Positions 27,069 through 36,424 are shown, counted from the stretch's first letter. The stretch: DNA of 51,647 nt from Bacteroidota bacterium (GCA_021813585.1 JAKAJV010000089.1:1-51647), one strand, 5' to 3'. Notes: generated by a model from the sequence alone, not told the origin. Made by a program: numbers and translations.

Positions 27069-27392
27069 ATGAAAAGTAAGATTGAAAGAATTAAATTCCT
27101 CCTTAACGAGGCATATAGAAGCCTGAACAGTATAACTGAATCAAACTTTGATGAAACGCTTAGGAATGTAAAAGCCATGTTGGATGAATCACGAAAGCAC
27201 AGGGCATTTTTACTGGCCGGCTATTCTAAAGCAGAGTTGAAGGTTTTTGAGCCTGATTTGACTAAATTAACTAAACAAATTAAGGATTGTTTCGATAATA
27301 ATATCAAGAATAAAAAACTGGAAGTTGATAAGGTTCTTAGACAGATAAAATATACGCAAAACAAGAAAAAATTAGTTAATTATATAAGGTAA
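27069..27392 (+). CDS. Small helical protein in FliT position (putative FliD chaperone)
   Basis: The ATG at 27069 gives 107 aa; an in-frame TTG at 27060 would overlap the fliD stop. Neither has a strong ribosome site, so translational coupling to fliD is likely. The protein is highly charged and predicted almost wholly helical, without signal peptide or membrane segment. Its place directly after fliD, its size and its helical make-up suit a FliT-type export chaperone, but no diagnostic motif is visible. Alternatives include a FlgN-like chaperone or an unrelated small flagellar protein. Confidence 0.55.
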   Translation: MKSKIERIKFLLNEAYRSLNSITESNFDETLRNVKAMLDESRKHRAFLLAGYSKAELKVFEPDLTKLTKQIKDCFDNNIKNKKLEVDKVLRQIKYTQNKKKLVNYIR

Positions 27393-27395
27393 GAT

Positions 27396-27656
27396 ATGCA
27401 AATTAAACCGGTAAACAACAGTTCGTTTTATACCCGCGAAGTTCCGGGCAAGAGCACCGACCCCAAGGAACAGGGGGAAAACAAGATAAAGGATAAATTG
27501 GAACTATCCGAAGAAGCCAAGAACATTCAAAAAAGCCAGGGTGAGAATTCCAATATGGAAAAAATTAAAGAAAGAATTAAAAGCAATTTTTATAATTCGC
27601 CGGATGTAATTAGTAAAGTAGCAGATAATATCTTAAAGGAAATAAAGACAAAATAA
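27396..27656 (+). CDS. flgM: FlgM-like anti-sigma-28 factor
   Basis: The 86-aa protein has the layout of FlgM: a disordered polar N-terminal half (KSTDPKEQGENKIKDKLELS), the DKLELSEEAKNI segment common in FlgM proteins, and a C-terminal helical region (EKIKERIKSNFYNSPDVISK, VADNILKEI) corresponding to the sigma-binding helices. FlgM holds FliA inactive until it is exported through the completed hook-basal body. The perfect sigma-28 promoter upstream of flagellin supports this. It is the last gene of the fliS-fliD cluster. Identity rests on weak but consistent similarity. Confidence 0.7.
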   Translation: MQIKPVNNSSFYTREVPGKSTDPKEQGENKIKDKLELSEEAKNIQKSQGENSNMEKIKERIKSNFYNSPDVISKVADNILKEIKTK

Positions 27657-27679
27657 TCAAGAAAAAAATATTGCAATTA

Positions 27680-27715
27680 AATTAACAAACTTTTATAAAA
27701 ATCAGTTTGCTAATT
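27680..27715 (+). terminator. AT-rich hairpin between flgM and the kinase-regulator operon
   Basis: AATTAACAAACT (27680-27691) is complementary, with one mismatch, to AGTTTGCTAATT (27704-27715) across a 12-base loop. It sits 23 bases after the flgM-like stop and could terminate the flagellar operon, though no clean T-tract follows. Confidence 0.4.
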
Positions 27716-27785
27716 ACCTTCTAAATATTTATTATAGCCCACCATAATAGTAATTATTTCATATAATGAAGTACTTAAACCTAAA

Positions 27786-28532
27786 ATGCCCAATTTAGAA
27801 GGTAATATTCCAGACGACATTCAAGATAACAAATTACAAATTCTCGGTAAGCTTACCGCAAGCCTCATACATGAAATTCGAAATCCTCTCTCGGCAATCA
27901 AATTGAATTTAGATTATATGAAAATGATTGAGGCGGAAATGCCGGCCGAAGCCGTAGAATCCGTCGATGTGTGTATCGACGCATTGGGAAGGATTCAATA
28001 CCTGATTGACAATGTTCTTACGTTTACAAGGAGAAAAATAGACGGTAACAAGTACTGTTCTATAAACGAAATATCCAGGAGCGCGTACGACTTAATGTAC
28101 TCAACCGCTCAGCGAAAGAACATCCGGCTGTCTATGAAACTTGATGAGAGCCTTCCGAACGGGTATCTGGATAAGAGCAAGCTGCTTCAAGTGTTTTTGA
28201 ATTTGATTACGAACGCAATTGAATCCTTTGAGACTGCCGGCGAGATAAAGATAAAAACATATAAAATGGATTCCGATTTTATTGTTTGGGAGATTGCCGA
28301 TAACGGTACGGGCATTTGCGAGGAAGATAAAAATAAAATCTTCCAGGATTTTTATACAAGCAAAGAAAAAGGGACCGGGTTGGGATTGAGCGTTTGCAAA
28401 ATGCTTCTGCAGGAATACCAGGCGGACCTGGATTTTGAAAGCCAAGTGGGCGTTGGTACAAAATTCTTTATTAAGTTTAATCCAAACCTAATGCAAAAAA
28501 ATGTTGAAGTTCAAAATATTAATCATAGATGA
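27786..28532 (+). CDS. Soluble NtrB/FleS-type histidine kinase
   Basis: The 248-aa protein contains only a kinase core: HisKA with SLIHEIRNPLSAIKLNLDYM (phospho-acceptor His29) and an ATPase domain with the N box LNLITNAIE, G1 DNGTGI and G2 KGTGLGLSVCKMLL. It has no signal peptide, membrane segment or PAS domain, so it senses a cytoplasmic cue or a partner protein. The EIRNPL H-box is that of NtrB-like kinases. It overlaps the downstream sigma-54 activator by 32 bases. In Vibrio, Pseudomonas and Campylobacter the corresponding pair (FlrBC, FleSR, FlgSR) relays flagellar assembly state to sigma-54 promoters; the location next to late flagellar genes argues for the same role here, though this is inference. 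Confidence 0.85.
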   Translation: MPNLEGNIPDDIQDNKLQILGKLTASLIHEIRNPLSAIKLNLDYMKMIEAEMPAEAVESVDVCIDALGRIQYLIDNVLTFTRRKIDGNKYCSINEISRSAYDLMYSTAQRKNIRLSMKLDESLPNGYLDKSKLLQVFLNLITNAIESFETAGEIKIKTYKMDSDFIVWEIADNGTGICEEDKNKIFQDFYTSKEKGTGLGLSVCKMLLQEYQADLDFESQVGVGTKFFIKFNPNLMQKNVEVQNINHR

Positions 28533-29895
28533 CGATAATCTAGTTTGTATCTCATTAAAAAAGCTTCTTGTTAAACTGGGTTATGAAGTTGAGATATGCC
28601 TAGATGCCGGGGAGGCGTTTAATAAAATAGAGGAGTTTGAGCCGGACGCCATACTTCTGGATATATATCTTACCACTCATAACGGACTCGAGCTGCTTAA
28701 GCAGTTTCAAAAAAAATATTTCCATATTCCCGTAATAATGATTACCGGCTACTCGGACGTTAAGATGGCCGTTACCGCAATCAAGTCCGGCGCGTACGAT
28801 TTTTTGTTAAAGCCGATAGATATTGAGCAGCTGCAGCTTGTAATTAAAAAGGCTCTCGATAATTTAATCCTTAAGAACGAAGTGGAGAAGCTGCAGCAGA
28901 TTGTAAAGGAGGATGAGCTTTCGAAAGAATTTTTCGGCAGGAGCGCAAAGATAAAAAGGCTGCTGGCCTCGGTTGAAAAGCTTGCCGGAAGCGCCGATAC
29001 GACCATATTGCTGGAGGGTGAAAGCGGTACCGGCAAAGAAGTATTTGCAAGGTACATTCATCAGCACAGCCCGAGGAAAGATTCGGCATTTATCCAGATA
29101 AATTGCTCTGCAATCCCAAAGGAGCTAGCCGAAAGCGAATTGTTCGGGCACGAGAAGGGCGCTTTTACCGGAGCCATGCAGAAAACCAAGCTCGGCAAAT
29201 TCGAGCTGGCAAACGGCGGTACCATCCTGCTGGATGAGATCGGCGAATTATCGCTAGACCTGCAGGTAAAGCTTTTACGGGTATTGCAGGAGAAAAAATT
29301 CTACCGCCTGGGCGGAGAAAAAGAGGTTTCGGTTGATGTGCGGGTGCTTGCCGCTACCAACAGGAACCTGGAGGAAGAAGTAAAAAAAGGAAATTTCAGA
29401 GAGGATCTTTTCTACCGTTTAAATGTTGCCAATATCGATATCCCTCCTTTAAGGGAACGCAAAGAAGATATTCCGATTCTAGCATATTCGTTTTTAAAAG
29501 AGTTCTCCGTAAAATTTAACAAGCATATAAAAGGAATAGATCAGGATGCTCTTCAGCTGCTGGTTTCCTATCCGTGGAAAGGAAACATAAGGGAGCTCCG
29601 CAACGTGATGGAAAGAGCGGTTATACTTCTGGACGGCGATGAATTGAAAGAGAATCACTTCAGCTTTCTTGTTGAATCTGCAGGGGAAAATTTAATTGAG
29701 GACGAAAAGTTTGTGTTGAAGATACCCGCCAACGGAATTAAAATTGATATTGTGCTTCGAACGCTAATCCAAAAGACTTTGAAAATAACAAACGGGAACC
29801 AGGTAAAAGCTGCTAAGGTACTGGGCTTATCCAGGTCCAAGCTAAGATACAGAATGGAACAACTGGGAATTGAAGTAACAAAAAATATTAAATAA
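28501..29895 (+). CDS. NtrC-family sigma-54 response regulator (FleR/FlrC-like)
   Basis: The 464-aa protein has three standard domains. The receiver (1-120) has acidic residues IIDDD and phospho-acceptor Asp54 (ILLDIYL). The AAA+ sigma-54 interaction domain (about 145-385) has Walker A GESGTGKE (173-180), the sigma-54-contacting loop GAFTGA (220-225), Walker [10 protein letters not shown] and LFYRLNV. A C-terminal Fis-type helix-turn-helix (about 420-464) has [20 protein letters not shown]. It would remodel sigma-54 RNA polymerase at promoters of middle flagellar genes once phosphorylated by the overlapping kinase. I found no convincing sigma-54 promoter inside the window, so its targets are probably elsewhere. 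Length and all catalytic motifs are intact. Confidence 0.92.
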   Translation: MLKFKILIIDDDNLVCISLKKLLVKLGYEVEICLDAGEAFNKIEEFEPDAILLDIYLTTHNGLELLKQFQKKYFHIPVIMITGYSDVKMAVTAIKSGAYDFLLKPIDIEQLQLVIKKALDNLILKNEVEKLQQIVKEDELSKEFFGRSAKIKRLLASVEKLAGSADTTILLEGESGTGKEVFARYIHQHSPRKDSAFIQINCSAIPKELAESELFGHEKGAFTGAMQKTKLGKFELANGGTILLDEIGELSLDLQVKLLRVLQEKKFYRLGGEKEVSVDVRVLAATNRNLEEEVKKGNFREDLFYRLNVANIDIPPLRERKEDIPILAYSFLKEFSVKFNKHIKGIDQDALQLLVSYPWKGNIRELRNVMERAVILLDGDELKENHFSFLVESAGENLIEDEKFVLKIPANGIKIDIVLRTLIQKTLKITNGNQVKAAKVLGLSRSKLRYRMEQLGIEVTKNIK

Positions 29896-29967
29896 GTTTA
29901 AGTTCAAGTGTAAGTTTAAGACAATTTCTTGAACTTGAACTTAAACTTGAACTTAAACTTAAACTTT
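29894..29967. repeat. Inverted hexamer-repeat array between convergent genes (probable bidirectional terminator)
   Basis: The left half repeats AAGTTY units (29894-29920); the right half repeats TTRAAC units (29927-29967) and is its reverse complement. The best alignment pairs about 24 of 27 bases. Being palindromic, it would form a long AT-rich hairpin in transcripts from either side, and it lies exactly between the convergent regulator gene (+) and kinase gene (-). Confidence 0.85.
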
Positions 29968-30004
29968 CATCCCCAAACCTTCTGGATGTTCTTAGGCAGA
30001 AAGT

Positions 30005-31504
30005 TTAAGATATAGAACTCTTATTAAATGTAACATTAAATGTGCTGCCCTTCCACTTCCGGCTAACCACACTTATATCTGCATTGTTTATCTCGATGTA
30101 TTTTTTTACAAGCGCCAGGCCCAAGCCTGTGCCTTCAAAATTTCTATTCCTTCCGAAATCTTCTTGAGAGAAAGCGTCGAATATGTTAGGAAGGTATTCC
30201 GGAGAAATGCCTATCCCGGTATCGCTAACGCTGACGGAAATTTTATTGTTTATTTCGTTTAATTCTACCTGGATGCCGCCGGTGTTTGTATACTTTATTG
30301 CGTTGTCTATCAGGTTTACAAATACCTGTCCCAAGGAATATTGATCACCTTTAATCAAAGTATTCTTTGCATGGTTCTCATAAACGAAAGACAGGTTTTT
30401 AATTTTTGCGCGGGAATAAAATTCGAATGTCAGGTCTTCCAGTAAGTCTTTATCAAGATCGAATACCTGGAAGTTGGTCTCAAAATTTCCGGTCTGTATT
30501 CTGGAAAGGTTTAGAATTAATTCTATCGTTCTTATCAGCCTTTGAGAGCTGCTGTTTATTACGCTGAATGCCAACTCCATTCCCCGCGGCAGTTTGTCTT
30601 CGAATTCTTCTTTTAGAATGGATGTATATGTAAGAATGTTGTTCAGCGGGGTGCGGATCTCGTGGGACATCTGATCTAAAAATTCAGACTTAAGTCTGTC
30701 GGATCTTTCCGCCTCTTCTTTGGCAATAATCAGCTGTTCCTCCTGCAACTTCCTATTAGTTATATCGCGGACAAAGCCTTCGAAAAGTACTGTTTGACCG
30801 TTGGGGTCTTTTATTGTATGAACGCTTAACTGGACCCAGATAGCTTCGCCGTCTTTCTTTTTCCACCGCACTTCAATATCTGCCGTCGAGCCCGAGTTCT
30901 CGTATTGCCTTATCAAGTTATTACGCTCTTCTTTATCCGCATAAACATCGCGTAGGTTTATTGTCAGCGCTTCCTTAATTGAGCTGCAGCCGAGTAATTT
31001 TGCAAAGGCCAGGTTAGCGGTTAAAATTCGGCCTTCGTAATTGGATGTATAAATACCGGTCGGCGCAAACTCGAAAATATTCTTATACTTTTGCTCGGAA
31101 ATCCTTACCGCTTCTTCAGCCTTTTTCTGAAATTGAAATTTGTACATTGCCATTTCAATAGTATTCTTTAGCTCCTTTTCGTCGAAAGGCTTAACTATAA
31201 AACCGAACGGATCGCTGATGCTTGCGCGGCGCAGAGTCGTTTCATCGTTGAATGCAGTTAAATAGACGACGGGTATATTCGAGGTTTTATTTATGATCGA
31301 TGCGGCTTCAATACCGTCCAAGTCTCCGCTTAGCTTAATATCCATTAATATCAAATCCGGCTTCTGTTTTTCTGCCAGTTCAACTGCGGCTTCGCCGGAT
31401 TTTACGGGGCCTAATATTTTGTGGTGAAGATGCTGCAGTATTGTTTTTATGTGCAACGCAACAATGTTCTCATCTTCAACAATAAGAATAGTATAGTTAT
31501 TCAT
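30005..31504 (-). CDS. Receiver-PAS-histidine kinase hybrid (499 aa)
   Basis: An N-terminal receiver (1-125) has Asp55 (LILMDIKL), Thr in YLTAFND and Lys in VKPFDEKEL. A PAS domain (about 140-255) ends with the typical PAC boundary FVRDITNRK. HisKA has QMSHEIRTPLNNIL (His281), followed by the N box FVNLIDNAIKY, G1 DTGIGI and G2 GTGLGLALVKKY. No membrane segment is seen, so it is cytoplasmic. A receiver placed before the sensor lets another kinase or phosphotransfer protein gate this one. It is the last gene of a minus-strand kinase run and converges on the sigma-54 regulator. Substrate and signal are unknown. Confidence 0.88.
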   Translation of the reverse strand: MNNYTILIVEDENIVALHIKTILQHLHHKILGPVKSGEAAVELAEKQKPDLILMDIKLSGDLDGIEAASIINKTSNIPVVYLTAFNDETTLRRASISDPFGFIVKPFDEKELKNTIEMAMYKFQFQKKAEEAVRISEQKYKNIFEFAPTGIYTSNYEGRILTANLAFAKLLGCSSIKEALTINLRDVYADKEERNNLIRQYENSGSTADIEVRWKKKDGEAIWVQLSVHTIKDPNGQTVLFEGFVRDITNRKLQEEQLIIAKEEAERSDRLKSEFLDQMSHEIRTPLNNILTYTSILKEEFEDKLPRGMELAFSVINSSSQRLIRTIELILNLSRIQTGNFETNFQVFDLDKDLLEDLTFEFYSRAKIKNLSFVYENHAKNTLIKGDQYSLGQVFVNLIDNAIKYTNTGGIQVELNEINNKISVSVSDTGIGISPEYLPNIFDAFSQEDFGRNRNFEGTGLGLALVKKYIEINNADISVVSRKWKGSTFNVTFNKSSIS

Positions 31505-31718
31505 TGAAGAAAAAGCGCAATTTAATAAGAAAGAATATTCCGAAATTTATCGCTCGAAAAATTAACAAAACATTATTAAAAAAAATAATCGAGAATAAAA
31601 TTAAGCACGCCGGCAAGGATGCAGAGGATGAATTTTCCGTTGTTCGTTCGGAACTCTTTCCGCCTGGCTGCTTACACTAATTTAACGAAGAGATTTTTAT
31701 TTAATGCCGATGTGCAGC

Positions 31719-34475
31719 CTATTCACTAATGTGCTGAAGCGTGATAGTGAATGCAGTGCCTTCGCCCGGCTTGCTTTTAACGCGGATTTTTCCTCCCTGC
31801 ATTTCTATCAGTTCCTTGCAGATTATCAGGCCCAGCCCCGTGCCGCTTTCTCTTTCGGTTCCAAGCGTAGAGTGCTGCGTGTCTATTCTGAATAATTTGG
31901 CCAGATCGTCTTCGGAAATTCCCACGCCGGTATCCGAAACGGTAAGCTCTATAAAGCCCTGGCTGTTAACATCTGAAGAGATAGTAATTCTTCCGCCGGG
32001 CTTTGTAAATTTTATAGCGTTGGAGATTAGATTTTGAATCGTCGAATTGAAAATATTTATATCGGACTTAGCGTAAGTTCCTTGTTGTGTTTCGTTGATT
32101 ATCTGGATGTCTTTGTTTGCAGCATTCCGCTGTAAAAGATTAATATTATAAAGAACCTCGTCGTACAGATCGATTTTTGTTAGGCTCAATTCTATCTTGC
32201 CTCGCTGAATCCTGGACCACTGCAGTAGATTCTCAATCAAGCTGTAAAGGTTCTTTGCGGAATTATTAATATTGCTCAGAAATAATTTAAACTCGTCCTG
32301 CGTCAGCTTATCGTATTCGTCAACCATTACGCTAGAAAGCCCGAGCAGGCCCTGGAACGGGCTTCTCAGGTCGTGGGATATTATTGAAAAGAACTTATCC
32401 TTGCTCGCATTCAGTTCTTCGAGCTCCTTGGAATATTTTTTAATCGCTTCTTCGGCCTCCTTACGCTCAGTAATATCGAAAGCCAGGCCTATCAGACCGA
32501 ATACCTTTCCGCCCTCATCCTTTAGCGGTACTTTCCGGGTTCCTATAGTTACATACTTATTGTCAATAAAAATTTGCTCTTCTCTAACGTACAGCATTTC
32601 GCCTGAGCTTATAACCATTTGGTCGTCCAGGTCGTACTTATCCGCAATTTCTTTGGGCAAAAAGTCGTAGTCGGTTTTCCCGGTAATCTGGTCTTTTGTA
32701 CAGCCCATTGCATCGCAGAAGCGCTGGTTGGCTATAATATAGTGCTTCTTTGCATCTTTAAAAAACGCGAATGCAGGCAAGCTGTCCAGAAGCGTAATAA
32801 CCTCGCTTTGTCTTTTCCGAAGTTCATCTTCCACCATTTTGCGCTCTGAAATATCGCGTATTACTATTTGTATCGAGTTTTCGTTCTGGAAGACAATCGG
32901 GCTGGTAGTTATTTCCACATCAATCTGGGAGCCGTCCAGCCGCAGAAATTTTTGTTCGCGTAAAAAGGCGCCCCGGCCGCTTCTCTTTTCGCTGGTTTTT
33001 ACCTTAGTCCTGGATATATCAATATAATCGGGAAGCATTAGTTCGGTAATCGATTTGTTTATCAGATCGTCAGGATTTTTAGCGCCGAACAAATTTAAGC
33101 ATGCGTCATTGGCAAAAACAATATTGCCTTTTGTGTGCACAATTATTGCGTCGGGCGAAAGCTCTACCAACTGCCGGTAACGCTTCTCGCTCTCCAGCAA
33201 GGCGTTTTCAATTTTCTTCCTTTCGGTTATTTCTCTTGCTATGCAATAAAAGCCGGCGGGCTTTTCATTCTCGATAATTAGGGATGAATTCTGCCCGTAC
33301 CATTTTACTTTACCCAGCTTATCGTAGAAAGGATATTCTATGTAAGCAGAACTTAACCTGGCTTTGTACTGCTTTATATAAAAATCGCCTATCCTTTTCC
33401 GGTGTTCCGGCAGTATAAGCTCCATGCAGTTCTTCCCGATAATTTCTTTAATAGCGTAACCGGTATTTACAAGCCCTGCTTTGTTAACGTACGTAAAATT
33501 TCCGTTTATATCTGTGGTAAAGATTATATCAACTGCATTCTCAACAACCTGCCTGTATCTTTTTTCGGATTCGCTTAAAGCTTCCCTCATGTTTCTATTC
33601 TTTATTTGAAGCTCGATGTTGTTGAGTGAAAAAGCTATATCGGTTGTTATGCTTTTTAACAGCGACTTTTCTTCCTTGCCTATGCTTCGGTTACCAGTTA
33701 TTAAGGTAAGCAATCCGAATGTCCTCCCAACGGATTCTATCCTAATGTTCAGGGCTTTCCTTCCCTTTACTAAAAACGGAAGGCTGTGGGAATCTTCCTT
33801 AATTTCGGCTACTTCGTATATTCCGTTGCCGGCCAAAGATTTTAATATCCATGAGGGGAAATCCTTATTCGCAAGGTTAATCAACGCATCTTTATATTTA
33901 TTATCCAGGCCGTCTTCCGCCACGGTAACAATATCTTCGGAATCATCCAGTAAAAATATTCCTGCGCCGTTAAATCCGGTTTCGGCAAAGCATTTGCAAA
34001 TCCCTTTAATCAGAATATCGGAATTATTTTCCCTGATAATTAACTGATTTATTTTACGGGCGATTTTCATCAAATTGTTTAGATGGAATTTTAGCTTATC
34101 CACCTTGTGCTTATACAGCGCCATTTCGATGGATGCATACAGCTCACGTTCGTTAAACGGCTTAAGCAGGTAGCCGAACGGCTCCGACTGTTTTGCGTTG
34201 TTCAGCAGGCTTTCATTAAGATAAGCGGTAAGAAAAATTATCGGTATGTCAAATTGAATTCTTATTTTATCGGCCGCTTCGGTTCCGGTCATTTCGCTGC
34301 TCAGCACAATATCCATTAACACCAGGTCGATATTGCCCTCGTTTACTTTGGCTATTGCATCTTCACCGGTTGTTACAATACCTGCAACTTCGTAGTTAAA
34401 GTACTCCAATGCCGAGCTTATTAGTCGTGCAACGCTCAGTTCGTCTTCAACAATCAGAATTCTTTCTCTTTTCAT
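31719..34475 (-). CDS. Receiver-GAF-multi-PAS histidine kinase (918 aa)
   Basis: AAAGGG precedes the start. Domains in order: receiver (1-125, Asp55 in LVLMDIVL, SEPFGYLLKPF); a GAF-like region (about 140-295, with FNGAGIFLLDDSEDIVTVAE); three PAS domains (about 310-430, 435-550 and 565-680), each closing with a REITERK/RDISERK/FDITERK type linker; HisKA with SIISHDLRSPFQGL (His701); and an ATPase domain with LISNAIKFT, DTGVGI and GTGLGLIICKEL. It is cytoplasmic and belongs with its neighbour at 30005 to a class with the receiver placed first. The PAS domains may bind small ligands or cofactors; no specific ligand residue was identified. It is separated by about 210 bases from the next minus-strand gene. 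Confidence 0.87.
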   Translation of the reverse strand: MKRERILIVEDELSVARLISSALEYFNYEVAGIVTTGEDAIAKVNEGNIDLVLMDIVLSSEMTGTEAADKIRIQFDIPIIFLTAYLNESLLNNAKQSEPFGYLLKPFNERELYASIEMALYKHKVDKLKFHLNNLMKIARKINQLIIRENNSDILIKGICKCFAETGFNGAGIFLLDDSEDIVTVAEDGLDNKYKDALINLANKDFPSWILKSLAGNGIYEVAEIKEDSHSLPFLVKGRKALNIRIESVGRTFGLLTLITGNRSIGKEEKSLLKSITTDIAFSLNNIELQIKNRNMREALSESEKRYRQVVENAVDIIFTTDINGNFTYVNKAGLVNTGYAIKEIIGKNCMELILPEHRKRIGDFYIKQYKARLSSAYIEYPFYDKLGKVKWYGQNSSLIIENEKPAGFYCIAREITERKKIENALLESEKRYRQLVELSPDAIIVHTKGNIVFANDACLNLFGAKNPDDLINKSITELMLPDYIDISRTKVKTSEKRSGRGAFLREQKFLRLDGSQIDVEITTSPIVFQNENSIQIVIRDISERKMVEDELRKRQSEVITLLDSLPAFAFFKDAKKHYIIANQRFCDAMGCTKDQITGKTDYDFLPKEIADKYDLDDQMVISSGEMLYVREEQIFIDNKYVTIGTRKVPLKDEGGKVFGLIGLAFDITERKEAEEAIKKYSKELEELNASKDKFFSIISHDLRSPFQGLLGLSSVMVDEYDKLTQDEFKLFLSNINNSAKNLYSLIENLLQWSRIQRGKIELSLTKIDLYDEVLYNINLLQRNAANKDIQIINETQQGTYAKSDINIFNSTIQNLISNAIKFTKPGGRITISSDVNSQGFIELTVSDTGVGISEDDLAKLFRIDTQHSTLGTERESGTGLGLIICKELIEMQGGKIRVKSKPGEGTAFTITLQHISE

Positions 34476-34621
34476 AATCCCTTTGAAACCTTTCCCCAGT
34501 TGAATTCCATCATTGCTCTTTGATAATATTTTTAATTAAGCCGGGCAATTTATTTTTAACTATTCTATTCCATAATTATAATCGAAGAATATTGGAAATT
34601 ATTTATAACTATTCAAAAAAA

Positions 34622-35989
34622 TTATTTTTTACATACCGGTAAAGTAAAATTAAAGGCGCTTCCTTCGCCCAATTTGCTTTCTACCCAAATTCTTCCGCCG
34701 TGCTTTTCAACCAGTTCCTTACACAGAATTAAGCCGATTCCCGTGCCTTTTTCGTTTGCGGTGCCCGGAGAGGAACGCTTTCCGCCGATTACGAACAGCT
34801 TGCTTATTTCCTCTTCTTCAATTCCTATTCCGGTATCGCTTATGCTTATCTCGGCGGCATTGCCTTCGCATTTTTCAGAAACAACAACTCTGCCGCCCTC
34901 ATGTGTAAATTTAATGGCATTCGTAATTAAATTCCTGATGATTGAATTTACCATATATTCATCGGCGTATATTATAGAATTTTTCTTAACCTGGTTTACA
35001 ATTTCAATTCTTTTCTTATCTGCATTCCCCTTAAGCAAGGTGATAATGCCGCTAGCTATTACATACAGATCGCACTCCACTGGTTCAAAATCAATTTTTC
35101 CTGTTTGTATCCTAGACCATTCGAGAAGTTCGTCTACAAGGTTAAGCAGCTGCTTTGCAGAGCTGTAAACGTTAGCGCTGAATAATTGAATCTCTTCTTT
35201 GCTGAATTCATCGATCTCGTTCTTAAGCAGGTCGGTAAGGCCGAGCAGCGAGTTGAACGGACTTCGAAGATCATGGGAAATAATGGAGAAAAATTTATCC
35301 TTGCTTTCGTTAAGCTGTCTTAGTTGTTTTTCGGATTCCATCAGCTTCGAATTCAGTTCCTGCAGCTTTGCAGCATTGCCGGAAATAACATCCCTGCTTT
35401 TATGCAATTCCTCAATATAATTTTGAATTTCCGATTCGGTTTTCTTCCGCTCGCTTATATCGCTCGATACACCTATTAGGGCAACCGGATTGTTCAGCTC
35501 ATCTTTTACGGAGGAGGTGGAAAGCTGTATCGGAAATTCGCTGCCGTCCTTCCTCCGGTTTACTAGCTCGCCGCTCCAGCCGCCGTTTAGCGTACGGATA
35601 TAAACATCTTCAAACTGCTCTTCGGGCAAGCCTGCAGGCCTGAGAAATTGCAGGTTCTTACCCATTACTTCTGCTTCGGAGTATCCGTATATCTTTTCAA
35701 AGGATTTGTTTACAAAAAGAACCTTGTTCCGTGTATCGGTTATTACTATGCTCTCTTTTATGCTTCTTAATGCCTCAGCCAGCATCCTTATCTCTTTGTT
35801 CGCTGTGCGATGCGCAATTAGGTCTCTTCTTATTATCACCATAGAAACGATAACAACAATGAAGGATAATCCGCTAGCAAGCAAGGTTATCAAAGGTACT
35901 TCTTCATAGGAAATTATGCCTACAACAAGAATAAAAAGTGCGGCAAATGAAAATAAAAAAATTATTTTTCTTTCGAAAGGTAACCTCAT
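34622..35989 (-). CDS. Membrane PAS histidine kinase (455 aa)
   Basis: The N-terminus has two closely spaced hydrophobic helices (about residues 9-27 and 32-51) separated by a very short loop, so nothing sizeable faces the periplasm. A PAS domain follows (about 65-180, ending GVSSDISERK), then a coiled coil (185-230), HisKA with SIISHDLRSPFNSL (His239), and an ATPase domain with IRNLITNAIKF, DTGIGI and GTGIGLILCKEL. The H-box closely matches that of the 918-aa kinase downstream, suggesting common ancestry. No clear ribosome site precedes the ATG. The gene heads the minus-strand run and is divergent from cheW. Confidence 0.87.
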   Translation of the reverse strand: MRLPFERKIIFLFSFAALFILVVGIISYEEVPLITLLASGLSFIVVIVSMVIIRRDLIAHRTANKEIRMLAEALRSIKESIVITDTRNKVLFVNKSFEKIYGYSEAEVMGKNLQFLRPAGLPEEQFEDVYIRTLNGGWSGELVNRRKDGSEFPIQLSTSSVKDELNNPVALIGVSSDISERKKTESEIQNYIEELHKSRDVISGNAAKLQELNSKLMESEKQLRQLNESKDKFFSIISHDLRSPFNSLLGLTDLLKNEIDEFSKEEIQLFSANVYSSAKQLLNLVDELLEWSRIQTGKIDFEPVECDLYVIASGIITLLKGNADKKRIEIVNQVKKNSIIYADEYMVNSIIRNLITNAIKFTHEGGRVVVSEKCEGNAAEISISDTGIGIEEEEISKLFVIGGKRSSPGTANEKGTGIGLILCKELVEKHGGRIWVESKLGEGSAFNFTLPVCKK

Positions 35990-36424
35990 TTATATTTTCT
36001 CTTTTGTTAGTTACTGGAAAATCTATAATTAAACTTATCACTCAACTTACTTTAATAAAAATTTTCCGGCAGAATTTTTAAAATTTTTCGGCTGTAAGCG
36101 GTCTAAACTTTACAACTGTCTGCTTGTATATCCAGCTAAAGCTGCAATAATAGTACCACAAGGTTTATAAATTTCAAGCCTTAAAAAGAACAATTTTCAA
36201 ATAATTTTCCAACCGGAAATTAGCCGGCCTTAAAATGATACAATGTTTAAGGCTAATGTTAGCCATGTTGATAATTATGGTACCTTTACAAATTATTCAA
36301 ACTGCGCGCAGCAGTTAGTAAAGAATACAGTATATCTAAATAATTTTTTTATTTATACGATAATTACGATAGGGGTTAGATAAAAATAGATACACGGTCA
36401 AATTTTATTATTTAGGAGTAAAGA
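35990..36424. other. Divergent intergenic region between kinase and cheW
   Basis: These 435 AT-rich bases hold no convincing gene. A hairpin GCCTTAAA (36227-36234) / TTTAAGGC (36246-36253) is followed at once by GGCTAA-TG-TTAGCC (36251-36264); sharing bases, the two are mutually exclusive. The sigma-28-like promoter of cheW lies near the right end. No minus-strand promoter was recognised. Confidence 0.6.
36337..36363 (+). promoter_or_regulatory. Sigma-28-like promoter upstream of cheW
   Basis: TAAA (36337-36340), a 15-base spacer, then TACGATAA (36356-36363) matches the -10 consensus GCCGATAA at six of eight positions with the exact spacing found at flagellin. The predicted start near 36370 leaves a leader of about 55 bases. 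Sigma-28 control of chemotaxis genes is common, which supports the call, but two -10 mismatches leave doubt. Confidence 0.55.
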
